Shown piece by piece: positions 41,906 through 50,320 of a stretch of DNA of 64,000 nt. The translations under genes were made by a program, and so were the position numbers. Under the pieces are notes generated by a model. The model saw only the letters and a program-made list of their open reading frames with translations. It was not told the DNA's origin and made no database searches. Position 1 is the stretch's first letter; every line of letters begins with the position of its first letter. The stretch is from an uncultured bacterium (lineage in GTDB: Bacteria > Verrucomicrobiota > Lentisphaeria > Victivallales > Victivallaceae), in the NCBI GenBank assembly GCA_900551245.1, contig URVC01000011.1, positions 1 to 64,000 on the forward strand, read 5' to 3'.

Positions 41906-43045
41906 ATGAAGATCGTCATTGTCGGCGGCGGAGTTGCCGCGTTCGAAGCCGCGCTTTCCGCCGGAAAGGCCGGAGTTCCCTGCGAAATCACGCTCATCTC
42001 GCGCGAGAAGGTGCTGCCCTACCGGCGGCCCGCCCTCTCCGGCATGGTCGCCGAACCGCTGCCGGATGCGCAGTTCTACATCAAGCCGGAATCGTTCTAT
42101 CAGGAGAAGAAAATCGATGTCCGCCTCGGAATTGCGGCGCAGTCGATCGACTGTACGGCGAAAACCGTGCAACTTTCCGACGGGAGCGAAGTTTCCTACG
42201 ACCGTCTTCTGCTGGCGACCGGGAGCCACTGTTTTCTGCCGCCGATTCCGGGGATTGATGGCAAGAACGTCCTCTCCCTGCGGGAGATCAGCGACCTGGA
42301 GGCCATCCGCTCCCGGCTGGAGGGCGGTGTCAAACGCGTCGCCGTCATCGGCGGCGGACTGCTCGGCCTGGAACTCGCCCAGAGCCTGCTGGAGCGGGGC
42401 TGCGCTGTCACGGTAATCGAGGGCGGCGCCTCCCTTCTGCCGCGCAACCTCGACGCGGAGGCGGCCGAAGTCGCGCTCCGCGAACTGGGGAAGATTCCGA
42501 ACCTGACGCTCAAATTCGGCGCGGTCGTCAAGGAGATCCCCCCGGCCGGAGTCCGGCTCGAAGCGGAGGAGATTCCGGCCGATCTGGTGATGGTTTCCGC
42601 CGGGACGCGGGCGAACATCGAACTGGCCGCCGCGGCCGGATTGAAGTGCAACCGCGGCATCGTGGTGGACAAGCGTCTCCGCGCGTCGCAGCCGGATGTG
42701 TTCGCCGCCGGAGACTGCGCCGAGGTGGAGGGGACGCTCTACGGGCTCTACGGAGCGGCGCGCGCGATGGGGCAGGTCGCCGGGAAGAACCTCGCGGGCG
42801 GTGAAGAGACCTTCCTGCCGGAGGCGTTTCCGGCCCGACTCAACGTGTTCGGGCTGAAAATCTTCTCGGCCGGTGTGCTGAAGGGGGCCGAAGCGAAATC
42901 GGAAACCTCCCCCGACACCGGGGCCTTCCGCAAACTCTTTTTCGATGCGGCGGGGAAACTGGTCGGCTGCATCCTGATCGGCGACCTGAAGGACGCGTTG
43001 AAACTGCAGGCGGAAATCGACGCCGCTCCGTCCGGACAGGCCTGA
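41906..43045 (+). CDS. NAD(P)H-dependent FAD oxidoreductase (rubredoxin reductase-like)
   Basis: A 379-aa two-dinucleotide-fold flavoprotein. The FAD motif VGGGVAAFEAA is at 5-15, the NAD(P)H motif VIGGGLLGLELAQ near 145-157 and the FAD-binding DVFAAGDCAEV near 265. The length fits NADH:rubredoxin/ferredoxin reductases or truncated NADH oxidases; there is no redox-active cysteine pair typical of disulfide reductases. In an anaerobe it may serve oxygen detoxification. The start at 41906 is preferred over GTG 41897 because GCGAGG is 8 bp upstream. It converges on a LacI gene with 1 bp between stops. Confidence 0.85.
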   Translation: MKIVIVGGGVAAFEAALSAGKAGVPCEITLISREKVLPYRRPALSGMVAEPLPDAQFYIKPESFYQEKKIDVRLGIAAQSIDCTAKTVQLSDGSEVSYDRLLLATGSHCFLPPIPGIDGKNVLSLREISDLEAIRSRLEGGVKRVAVIGGGLLGLELAQSLLERGCAVTVIEGGASLLPRNLDAEAAEVALRELGKIPNLTLKFGAVVKEIPPAGVRLEAEEIPADLVMVSAGTRANIELAAAAGLKCNRGIVVDKRLRASQPDVFAAGDCAEVEGTLYGLYGAARAMGQVAGKNLAGGEETFLPEAFPARLNVFGLKIFSAGVLKGAEAKSETSPDTGAFRKLFFDAAGKLVGCILIGDLKDALKLQAEIDAAPSGQA

Positions 43046-43046
43046 G

Positions 43047-44006
43047 TCAGACAAGCGTTTTCACACTTTCCCGCTCGATCAGGAGATAGGGAACCCGGAC
43101 GTCGCCGGCAACCGGTTTGTGATCGATCAGCCGGTCGAGCAGGGTGATCGCCTCCCGGGCGAGTCCGCGAAAGTCCTGCGACAGGGTGGTATGCGCCGGG
43201 ATCAGCCGTTCGCTGATTCCCGGAAACTCCATCGAGAGGACGGAGAGCTCCTCCGGCACTTTGATGCGAAGGCTGTTGAGCTGCTGCGCGACCGACAGCC
43301 CGTTGGTTTCCCCGGCCGCGATCAGCGCGGTAACTCCGCATTCGACCCAGCGGCGCAGATCGGGGAAACGGCCCTGGTCCCGGAAGAAACTGAAGGCCTC
43401 CGGCTCATCCACGCCCCGCCGCCGCAGCGCATCGCAGAACCCTTCGTACCGGTGCGATGTGTAAACCCTCTCGTCGGCACGGTGGACATCGGAGATAAAA
43501 CCGATCTTCCGATGCCCCTGCCGGAACAGAGAGTCGACCGCCAGCTCCATGCCGGCGATGCCGTCGGAACTGACCGAGTAGATGTTCTCCCGATGGCAGC
43601 TCGGCCGATTGAGACGGACCAGCGGGAAATTGCTGAACTCCCCCCAGAACTCGTTGAGATGGTCGTTGATCGAAACCGAAATCGCTCCGGCGATGGCCCG
43701 ACTGCTCAGCAGTTCGAGATCTCTGCTGGAGATAAGTTCCACCCGGTACCCTTGGAGCGATATCTCCTCCAGCAGAAAGGAGAGCAGACTGCCGAGGTAG
43801 CCGGAAAGGTTGATTTCAAAGATGATGAGGGCGACGGTCCGCCTTCCGTCGGCGGGCGCGAGCGGATACCCCATCCGCCGGGCCGTTTCGATCACCCGGG
43901 CGCGGGTGACCGGGTGAACGCGCGGGTCGTTGTTGAGAACGCGCGACACCGTGACGTGGGAAACCCCGGCGGCCGCGCCCACCATCCGGCTGGTGACCTT
44001 TTTCAT
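43047..44006 (-). CDS. LacI family transcription regulator
   Basis: A 319-aa repressor. The helix-turn-helix (TSRMVGAAAGVSHVTVSRVLNNDP, about 4-28) and hinge are followed by a periplasmic-binding-like sugar sensor (VALIIFEINLSGYLGSLLSFLLEE; QGHRKIGFISDVHRADERVY; ALIAAGETNGLSVAQQL). The start at 44006 follows AGAGGAG; the longer frame to 44081 overlaps the PocR-AraC gene. It lies 35 bp after that gene on the same strand, so the two regulators may be cotranscribed. The target is unknown. Confidence 0.9.
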   Translation of the reverse strand: MKKVTSRMVGAAAGVSHVTVSRVLNNDPRVHPVTRARVIETARRMGYPLAPADGRRTVALIIFEINLSGYLGSLLSFLLEEISLQGYRVELISSRDLELLSSRAIAGAISVSINDHLNEFWGEFSNFPLVRLNRPSCHRENIYSVSSDGIAGMELAVDSLFRQGHRKIGFISDVHRADERVYTSHRYEGFCDALRRRGVDEPEAFSFFRDQGRFPDLRRWVECGVTALIAAGETNGLSVAQQLNSLRIKVPEELSVLSMEFPGISERLIPAHTTLSQDFRGLAREAITLLDRLIDHKPVAGDVRVPYLLIERESVKTLV

Positions 44007-44041
44007 GGAACTGCTCCTCTTTCCTGATTCCTGCGGCGACA

Positions 44042-44863
44042 TCAGAACCGCACCCTGTCTTTGCCGGAACGGCGGCGCCACTCTTCCGGCGTCATCCTAA
44101 ACTGTTTCAGAAACTGGCGGTGCAGATAGTTCGCCGAACGGTACCCCGCCATTTTTGCCACCTCGTCCACCGTCAGGAGCGAACGCTCGAGAATTCCGGC
44201 CGCACAGTCGAGCCGATAGCGGTTGAGCAGTTCGGGGAAGGTCCGGCCGAACTCCCGGCGCAGCAGCTGGCTGGTGCGCGACACCGAAAGGCCGAGTTCC
44301 GCGGCCAGATTCTCGAGAGAAACCCCGGGCGAGCGGAAATAGCGCTCCATCCACCAGCGGATCTGCTCCCCCCGGCCGCCGCGCGGACCGATTCCCGGCA
44401 GGAACTCCAGCCGCCGCCGGATCGAGTCGGCGAACAGCGAGCCGAACCAGAAAAGATCCGGCGGAAGTTCCGCCTCCGGGGGAGAGACCGTCTCCATTCC
44501 CCGGGGCTGAACCACCCCGCTCCACCCCGTTTCCGGCGGACGGAAGGGGCCGAGAAACATCACGCCGGCCGGAGCGTCGAACTTCATCAGCGGGAACACC
44601 GCCTCGAACACTCCCGCATGGCAAAGTTTTCCAAACGGCCGCCCCGCCGCCAGACGCGGCTGGATCAGCCGGGTATCGCACAGGACGCACCGTTCGTAAC
44701 ATTCGGCGCTCCGGGAACGCATCGTCTCGCAACAGGGCGCGAGGTGGTGCAGCGGCAGCTCCTCCGGTGCCGCCAGCGCGGTGATCTCGCCGGTCAGGTC
44801 GTGAAACGCGACCCGGCAGTTCAGCCGCTTCTCGAACAATGTGATCTCTTCGCGCAGATTCAT
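44042..44863 (-). CDS. AraC family regulator with PocR-type sensor
   Basis: A 273-aa regulator. The N-terminal half (about 1-150) is a PocR-like sensor with the cysteine pattern CCETM...CYERCVLCDTR...KLCHAGVFEAVFPL. The C-terminal half (about 175-270) has the double helix-turn-helix (ENLAAELGLSVSRTSQLLRREFG and VDEVAKMAGYRSANYLHRQFLKQFRMTPEEWRR). The start at 44863 follows GGAGGCGGG. It is divergent from an FAD oxidoreductase through overlapping promoters and probably controls it. Confidence 0.9.
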   Translation of the reverse strand: MNLREEITLFEKRLNCRVAFHDLTGEITALAAPEELPLHHLAPCCETMRSRSAECYERCVLCDTRLIQPRLAAGRPFGKLCHAGVFEAVFPLMKFDAPAGVMFLGPFRPPETGWSGVVQPRGMETVSPPEAELPPDLFWFGSLFADSIRRRLEFLPGIGPRGGRGEQIRWWMERYFRSPGVSLENLAAELGLSVSRTSQLLRREFGRTFPELLNRYRLDCAAGILERSLLTVDEVAKMAGYRSANYLHRQFLKQFRMTPEEWRRRSGKDRVRF

Positions 44864-44887
44864 CCCGCCTCCGGTGTGGATATTTAT

Positions 44888-44916
44888 ATAATAATTGCAG
44901 AAATGGAAATTGTCAA
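44888..44916 (-). promoter_or_regulatory. Promoter of PocR-AraC, sharing its -35 with the divergent promoter
   Basis: On the minus strand TTGACA (44916-44911), 17 bp, TATTAT (44893-44888), 25 bp upstream of the start at 44863. Confidence 0.75.
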
Positions 44917-44938
44917 ACCGGATGAATTCTCTTATACT
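44910..44938 (+). promoter_or_regulatory. Promoter of the FAD oxidoreductase at 44970
   Basis: TTGTCA (44910-44915), 17 bp, TATACT (44933-44938), 31 bp upstream of the ATG. The -35 box overlaps the divergent -35 by five bases, so the polymerases compete. Confidence 0.75.
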
Positions 44939-44969
44939 ATAAGAAAAGCAAAATTCATGGAGGAAGACA

Positions 44970-46295
44970 ATGGAACAGCTCACCATTCATCGGAACATTC
45001 CCGTCAAATACACCGCCGATCTCTGCATCGCGGGCGCCGGTCCGGCGGGGATCGCCGCCGCGGTCACCGCCGCCCGCCGGGGAGCCCGCGTCCTGCTGAT
45101 CGATCATCTGGCGATGCCGGGCGGCATGAGCACCGCGGCGCTGGTGCCGGTCTTCATGCCCTGCTCGGACGGGGTGAACTTTCTCGCCGCCGGGTTCGGC
45201 AGCGAGGTGATCGACCGGTTGCGGCAGCTCTCCGCCCGCCGGAATTTCGACAGCGGTCTTGCCATCAACGCCGAACACCTCAAGCGCGTCTACGACGATC
45301 TGCTCGCGGAGTCGGGGGTGGAGCCGCTCTATTACACCCGCCTGATCGACGCGGTGGTGGAATCCGGCCGGATCGAAGCGCTCCTGTGCAACAGCCCGAG
45401 TGGAAATTTTGCGATCAAAGCACCGATTTTCATCGATGCGACCGGCGACGGAACCCTCTCGGTCATCGCCGGTGCGCCGTTCGAGTTCGGCGGTGAAAAC
45501 GGCGAGGTGATGCCCTCCACCCTCTGTTCGCTCTGGGCGGGGATCGATTTTGCCGCCTACCGGGCGGGAGGGGCCTTCAGCCACAACGACGACAAGATGC
45601 TTGCGAAGCTGGAGGAGGCGTTTCAGCGGGGGGAACTCTCGGTGCCGGACTTTCACCACACCGGCGTCTTCCGGGTCTCCAACGTGGCCGCGGTCGGCAA
45701 CATCACCCATGTCTTCGACGTCGACGCCACCGACGAGCGGTCGCTGACGCGCGGCGTGATCGAAAACCGCCGCCTGCTGGCGGAGTATGAGGAGTTCTAC
45801 CGCCGCCAAGTCGCCGGATTCGCCGAAGCGGAGATCGTCGGCTCCGGCTCGGTGCTGGGCATCCGGGAGTCCCGCCGGATTCTGGGCGATTACGTGCTCA
45901 ACCGCGACGACTACGAAGCGCGGCGCGACTTCCCGGACGAGATCGGGCGGTACAACTTCCCGGCGGACATCCATCCCCCGCGGCCTGGCAAGGAGGAGGT
46001 GATCGCCCACAAGAAACTGTTCCGCTCCTTCTGCTGCGGCAAGGGGGAAAGCTACGGCATCCCCTACCGGATCCTGCTGCCGCGCGGCGTGGAGAACCTG
46101 CTCACCTGCGGCCGATGCGTCAGCTGCGACCGTCATGTGATGGCGTCGCTCCGGGTGATCCCGGGCTGTTACATCACCGGTCAGGGAGCCGGCATGGCGG
46201 CAGCACTCGCTGCAGCCGCCGGAACTGTTCCGCGCAAGATCGATACCGCCGCGCTCCGGAAAGAACTTCGTGGAATCGGCGCATTTTTTCACTGA
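44970..46295 (+). CDS. FAD-dependent oxidoreductase (FAD_oxidored type)
   Basis: A 441-aa flavoprotein with the N-terminal dinucleotide-binding motif CIAGAGPAGIAAAVTAARRGARVLLID (about 19-45) and the PGGMSTAALVP segment of the PF12831-like family. DATGDGTLS lies near 155 and a cysteine-rich stretch LLTCGRCVSCDRH near 385. Members often lie in carbohydrate gene clusters but their substrates are mostly unknown. GGAGGAAG precedes the ATG. It is divergent from the PocR-AraC gene, which probably regulates it, and ends at a strong terminator. Confidence 0.82.
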   Translation: MEQLTIHRNIPVKYTADLCIAGAGPAGIAAAVTAARRGARVLLIDHLAMPGGMSTAALVPVFMPCSDGVNFLAAGFGSEVIDRLRQLSARRNFDSGLAINAEHLKRVYDDLLAESGVEPLYYTRLIDAVVESGRIEALLCNSPSGNFAIKAPIFIDATGDGTLSVIAGAPFEFGGENGEVMPSTLCSLWAGIDFAAYRAGGAFSHNDDKMLAKLEEAFQRGELSVPDFHHTGVFRVSNVAAVGNITHVFDVDATDERSLTRGVIENRRLLAEYEEFYRRQVAGFAEAEIVGSGSVLGIRESRRILGDYVLNRDDYEARRDFPDEIGRYNFPADIHPPRPGKEEVIAHKKLFRSFCCGKGESYGIPYRILLPRGVENLLTCGRCVSCDRHVMASLRVIPGCYITGQGAGMAAALAAAAGTVPRKIDTAALRKELRGIGAFFH

Positions 46296-46313
46296 AAAAA
46301 GAAGGACTCCGCC

Positions 46314-46349
46314 ACCGGGCTGCGCTTGCGCTGGCCCGGTATTTTTTTT
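46314..46349 (+). terminator. Terminator of the FAD oxidoreductase
   Basis: ACCGGGC (46314-46320) pairs with GCCCGGT (46334-46340), followed by ATTTTTTTT (46341-46349). Confidence 0.85.
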
Positions 46350-46453
46350 GAGGAGAAGTGAAGCGCTATGGTCGGAAATCGGCTTATGAGGGGGAAAACA
46401 GAAGGGAAAAGCCGGATTTTTTTAAAAAAAAGCTGAAAAACGGCAACTAACTC

Positions 46454-46482
46454 TTGCTTTTTAGTCTATCACTTATCATAAT
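46454..46482 (+). promoter_or_regulatory. Promoter of pseudopilin A
   Basis: TTGCTT (46454-46459), 17 bp, CATAAT (46477-46482), preceded by CTC as in the promoter of the twin gene at 47668. Confidence 0.55.
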
Positions 46483-46565
46483 ATTAGGGAAGCCGCAGAA
46501 GTGCCCGGCCAATGGACGTTTTTCCGGGCGTGCGAGCCGAAGTATCTACCAGAAGGAGATGAATG

Positions 46566-47237
46566 ATGAAGAAAAGTCGTGGGTTTACCCTTATCGAACT
46601 CCTCGTCGTGATCGCGATCATCGCGATTCTGGCGGGGATGCTGCTGCCGGCCCTGAACCAGGCGCGTGAAAAAGCGCGCCGGATCTCCTGCACCAGCAAC
46701 CTCAAGCAGATCGGCACCTCTCTCAAGACCTACTCGATCGACTACGAGAGCCGTCTGCCCAATCTGCCGGGCGCCGCAGGTCTGGAAATATTGCGTGCCT
46801 ATGATTTCCTGACCGACTACGGCGTCTATGTCTGCCCGTCGACCACCACCCGTACCGGCGGTGGCAGTGAGCAACTCTCCTATGAGGGAACAACACCGAA
46901 AAACGGTGGAGAGGCAGGCAATGCCGGAGCGACTGCGGGGCGGATTGTCGACTACGCGTTCGCCGGCGGCATGATTGAAGGAGACAGCGCGACCTACGGC
47001 CGTGCTGATTCCGGTATTGCCGCGGATATCTACGGTCTGTATGCCGCGGCCGGTGATGAAGCGGGCACCTGTGAGGAACCCTCTGAAACGACGGCGAACC
47101 ACACCGATTACGGCAACATCCTCTTCCAGGGTGGCCATGTGACCGGATTCCCGGGTGCCAGCTGGTACATCAACAAGAACCGCGGCTACAGCTTCATCTA
47201 TCCGAACAAGGGTGGTGAAGGCCTGGATGGCGACTGA
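46566..47237 (+). CDS. Pseudopilin-like protein A
   Basis: A 223-aa protein with a class III prepilin leader (MKKSRG before FTLIELLVVIAIIAILAGM). The first 66 residues are identical to the twin at 47774, and the last roughly 40 (HTDYGNILFQGGHVTGFPGA...) are almost identical; two patches in the middle (about 92-125 and 150-178) differ in sequence and length. The second ATG (46566) is chosen by spacing from AAGGAG and by analogy with the twin. It is probably exported by a type II-like system and may be an abundant surface fibre or pseudopilus subunit. It has its own promoter and terminator. Confidence 0.88.
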   Translation: MKKSRGFTLIELLVVIAIIAILAGMLLPALNQAREKARRISCTSNLKQIGTSLKTYSIDYESRLPNLPGAAGLEILRAYDFLTDYGVYVCPSTTTRTGGGSEQLSYEGTTPKNGGEAGNAGATAGRIVDYAFAGGMIEGDSATYGRADSGIAADIYGLYAAAGDEAGTCEEPSETTANHTDYGNILFQGGHVTGFPGASWYINKNRGYSFIYPNKGGEGLDGD

Positions 47238-47246
47238 GTTTGACCT

Positions 47247-47281
47247 CGGCGGAACGGATGCGCACCGTTCCGCCGGGTTTT
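47247..47281 (+). terminator. Terminator of pseudopilin A
   Basis: CGGCGGAACGG (47247-47257) pairs perfectly with CCGTTCCGCCG (47265-47275), followed by GGTTTT. Confidence 0.85.
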
Positions 47282-47282
47282 C

Positions 47283-47613
47283 CGTCAAAAAACAACAACG
47301 TATTTGAAGGAGGACCTGCGATCAATCAACTCTCTGATAAAGTTTGAAGACGTGACGTGAATTGACGGTGAAAACGGCGATCTCCGCGCCCTGAATCCCT
47401 TAAAACAGGGCGCCCCGAACCGGGGAAAGATGAGGACTGTTTTTACCGCCCGGCCGCGGGAAGCGAAACCCCTCCCGCGGCCTGTTTCAACCGGATCCCG
47501 CGGGGGAGGAACCCGCCCCGGCCGCAGCTGACGATACCGGAACGGGCAGGGAAACCCGGAGTCGGACGGGGGGAAGCACCCCGGTTGAAAGAATTCATTT
47601 TACCTCCATTTAG
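47283..47613. other. GC-rich structured noncoding region between twin pseudopilins
   Basis: No credible ORF is seen. An AAGGAGG stands near 47310 but no start codon follows at a proper distance. Two strong inverted repeats are present: GCGCCCTG/CAGGGCGC (47386-47393 and 47406-47413) and GCCGCGGGA/TCCCGCGGC (47453-47461 and 47473-47481), with a CCCCG/CGGGG repeat between them. It may encode a structured RNA or be a decayed gene. Confidence 0.4.
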
Positions 47614-47627
47614 TCAGGAATTCCTGA
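47614..47627. promoter_or_regulatory. Perfect 14-bp palindrome upstream of pseudopilin B
   Basis: TCAGGAATTCCTGA lies 40 bp upstream of the -35 box and could be an activator or repressor site. Pseudopilin A has no equivalent copy. Confidence 0.5.
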
Positions 47628-47667
47628 TTAAAAAGCTGAAAAAATCCGAAAAAATCTGGTTTTGCTC

Positions 47668-47696
47668 TTGCATATTTCGGTTTTTTTTGCTAAAAT
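47668..47696 (+). promoter_or_regulatory. Promoter of pseudopilin B
   Basis: TTGCAT (47668-47673), 17 bp, TAAAAT (47691-47696), about 78 bp upstream of the ATG. It gives a fairly long leader. Confidence 0.65.
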
Positions 47697-47773
47697 ATAG
47701 GTAACGTCACGGTGAAAGTCCATTTTAAGGGAAGTGGGCACGCCGAATCGAACTTTATCGTAAGGAGATAAAA

Positions 47774-48427
47774 ATGAAAAAAAGTCGTGGGTTTACCCTT
47801 ATCGAACTCCTCGTCGTGATCGCGATTATCGCGATCCTGGCGGGGATGCTGCTGCCGGCTCTGAACCAGGCGCGTGAAAAGGCGCGCCGGATTTCCTGCA
47901 CCAGCAACCTGAAGCAGATCGGTACCTCTCTCAAGACCTACTCGATCGACTATGAGAGCCGCCTGCCCAACAAGCCGGGCGCTGATGGTCTCGAAATTCT
48001 GCGTGCGTATGACTTCCTGACCGACTATGCGATCTACATCTGCCCGTCCAGCACCACGACCGCCGGCACTGGCAGCCAGCCGCTGGGTTACAAAGAAATC
48101 AACACCACCAACGGCGGTGCTGACTATGCGTATGCCGGTGGCATGATCGAAGGTGACAGCGCGACCTATGGCCGTGCGGATTCCGGTATTGCCGCAGACA
48201 TCTTTGTCTCCACTGGCACCACCGTCAGCGGATATACTGCGAGTGACACGAATACGCTGGACAGCACCCGTAACGGTGGTGCGCCGAACCACAGCGACTA
48301 CGGCAACATCCTCTTCCAGGGTGGCCATGTGACCGGATTCCCGGGTGCCAGCTGGTACATCAACAAGAACCGCGGTTACAGCTTCATCTTCCCGAACAAG
48401 GGTGGTCAGACTCTGAAGGGTGAATAA
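47774..48427 (+). CDS. Pseudopilin-like protein B
   Basis: A 217-aa twin of the protein at 46566, with the same leader and transmembrane helix. A 76-bp stretch near the end (48301-48376) is identical at DNA level to 47111-47186, while the middle is diverged (for example TTVSGYTASDTNTLDSTRNG here). This points to recent duplication or gene conversion with selection on the central surface loops. The ATG follows AAGGAGATAAAA. It ends at a hairpin that overlaps the leader of the next gene. Confidence 0.88.
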   Translation: MKKSRGFTLIELLVVIAIIAILAGMLLPALNQAREKARRISCTSNLKQIGTSLKTYSIDYESRLPNKPGADGLEILRAYDFLTDYAIYICPSSTTTAGTGSQPLGYKEINTTNGGADYAYAGGMIEGDSATYGRADSGIAADIFVSTGTTVSGYTASDTNTLDSTRNGGAPNHSDYGNILFQGGHVTGFPGASWYINKNRGYSFIFPNKGGQTLKGE

Positions 48428-48464
48428 TTCCTGAGTTCATCAGAGAGTATTTGCTCAATCCGGA

Positions 48465-48493
48465 GGAGGGAGGCAATGCCTCCCTCCTTTTTT
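48465..48493 (+). terminator. Terminator of pseudopilin B
   Basis: GGAGGGAGG (48465-48473) pairs with CCTCCCTCC (48479-48487) around a short loop, followed by six T. The ATG at 48476 sits in its loop, so translation of the next gene probably starts at 48518. Confidence 0.8.
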
Positions 48494-48517
48494 GTAAGAA
48501 GAAACAACCTCTCAACT

Positions 48518-50320
48518 ATGCAGACAACCAGTCAAACCACATTACCGCGCTGTTGCGCGGCAGCGCTCCTGCTCACAGCCGCGCTGTTGAGCTATCCGCT
48601 CGCGCCGTTGCGGATTGCGGTCGGGGCCATTCCCTTCTGGGGGGATGTCCAGCTCTTTCCGCCGGGAGTGCTCGGTTTGTTTGCAATATGCTGTTGTCTT
48701 CTCTTTCCGGAACGGCTGGCCGAACTGTGGAAGAACGATCCTCTGAGCCGGATTCTGCTGGTCCTCGCCGGCGGCATCCTGTTGCTCATCCTTTCCTTTC
48801 TCTTCCGCTTCTACTGCACCACGGACCAATTTCAAACGGAACTCTTCTATCTTGCGATGCCGCTGGCGGGAATCGCCCTCGCCCGGGAGCTGAAACGGTT
48901 GCTGCCGCCATTTCTGCTGATCGTCGCAGTTCTTCTTCTGGCCTCGCTTGCCAGCGACCTGTTGCGCGGATACCCCCCTACCGGACTTGCGGGGAACTGG
49001 AACTGGAACTGGTCGCTGCTGCTGGTATCCGTTCCGGTCGGCCTGCTCGCCTTACCGATCCGGCGCAAGCTGGAGAGCTGTACCGCCGCCGCCATCGTCA
49101 TCGCCTGGCTTCCTTATCTGGTGACGCCCCGCTACACCTCACTCGCCGCGCTTTTTTCCGCCGTCGCCGCGGCCGGTGTGCTGGCTCTGCTGCTGAAAAC
49201 CATGCCGCAGCGGCGCACACTGCTTCTGATTCTGCTGGGAGCAATCTGCCTCTTTCTCTTTCTTGCGGCAACTCACGTCCCGGGATTGTTCCGGCCGGGA
49301 GAAGCGCGTGTTCCGCTTTGGCACGGGGCGACCGATCTCGCCGTACAATCCCCGCTCGGCAACGGCATCAGCCGCTTTGAAGGGGTAATTCCGGAACATC
49401 TCCCCCGCGAATATTTTCTGTCGGATTATGCCAGCGACCGTCACCCGCACCCGCACAACGAATTGCTCTCCTACGCCTGCGGGTGGGGAATTCCCGGAAT
49501 CATCTGGGGTTTGCTGCTCTTTTACGGACTCTGGCGGGGGCTGGGAACCGTATCCCCCACGGAGGATCCCGCCGGCCTCATTCTCGGCTGGGGCACTCTG
49601 CTCCTCTTCGGGCACGGTATGCTGGATGTCATCCTTGCCACACCGTTTGCCGGAACGCTTTTTCTGCTTCTGGTCGGCATGTTCTGGAGCACCGGAGCTG
49701 CCTCTGCACGGGAACCGGAACACTGTCGATTCCCGAAATTGCGCAGCGTCGCGGCTCTGCTGCTCGTTGCCGCGGCGGTTCTGACGGTGATCCCGACATT
49801 CTGCAGCGGGCTCCTCCTGCGCGAAGCGAAGGCCGCACATCTCCGGCGGGAACTGAACCGTGCCCTCCCCCTGCTCAACCGAAGCATCGACTGGAAGCCG
49901 ACGCCGGAAAATCTCTACGTTGCCGCCGCCATCCGGCTTTTTGACCGGCAGGACCCGGCCGCGGCGATCGAACTCTACCGCCGCCTCCCGGAGACAGGCT
50001 TTCCCTTCTACTCCCACAGCGACGGCCGCATGGCCCGCGCCTTGACCGTGCTCGGCCGGAAGCGTGAGGCTCTGGATGCGTTTGAACGCGAACAGCGGCG
50101 TTTTCCCTACAGCGCACTCAATGCCTATTATCACATGATGGCACTTCGCCGATTCAACCTGCCGGAAGAGGCGGAAGAAGCGGAGACGCGCTTCCGCGCA
50201 ATCATGCATTTCAAAGGGCTCCAGCCGGAGGAGATCCGGCTGCTGATCCGCAATCCGGTCGCGGATGACAGCCCATCCGAACTGCGCATTCTCAAGGGGG
50301 CCGCCGGTGACGCTCAATGA
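48518..50320 (+). CDS. O-antigen ligase/polymerase-like membrane protein with C-terminal helical repeats
   Basis: About 600 aa. Residues 1-425 hold about 10-12 transmembrane helices with the large periplasmic loop and GNGISRFEGVIPEHLP...HPHPHNELLSYACGWGIPGI pattern of the Wzy/WaaL superfamily. Residues about 440-600 are a soluble TPR-like helical domain. It may polymerise or ligate a surface glycan, or glycosylate pilin-like proteins as PglL-type members do. The start at 48518 (MQTTSQ) is preferred because the earlier ATG at 48476 lies in a terminator hairpin, though that ATG has a good GGAGG upstream. It overlaps the next gene by 14 bp. Confidence 0.75.
   Translation: MQTTSQTTLPRCCAAALLLTAALLSYPLAPLRIAVGAIPFWGDVQLFPPGVLGLFAICCCLLFPERLAELWKNDPLSRILLVLAGGILLLILSFLFRFYCTTDQFQTELFYLAMPLAGIALARELKRLLPPFLLIVAVLLLASLASDLLRGYPPTGLAGNWNWNWSLLLVSVPVGLLALPIRRKLESCTAAAIVIAWLPYLVTPRYTSLAALFSAVAAAGVLALLLKTMPQRRTLLLILLGAICLFLFLAATHVPGLFRPGEARVPLWHGATDLAVQSPLGNGISRFEGVIPEHLPREYFLSDYASDRHPHPHNELLSYACGWGIPGIIWGLLLFYGLWRGLGTVSPTEDPAGLILGWGTLLLFGHGMLDVILATPFAGTLFLLLVGMFWSTGAASAREPEHCRFPKLRSVAALLLVAAAVLTVIPTFCSGLLLREAKAAHLRRELNRALPLLNRSIDWKPTPENLYVAAAIRLFDRQDPAAAIELYRRLPETGFPFYSHSDGRMARALTVLGRKREALDAFEREQRRFPYSALNAYYHMMALRRFNLPEEAEEAETRFRAIMHFKGLQPEEIRLLIRNPVADDSPSELRILKGAAGDAQ

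Noticed and set aside
46367..46435. 22-codon ORF (MVGNRLMRG...) behind AGGAG upstream of pseudopilin A
   Set aside because: The spacing to the ribosome site is too long (12 nt), it lies upstream of the mapped-looking promoter, and it has no recognisable likeness.
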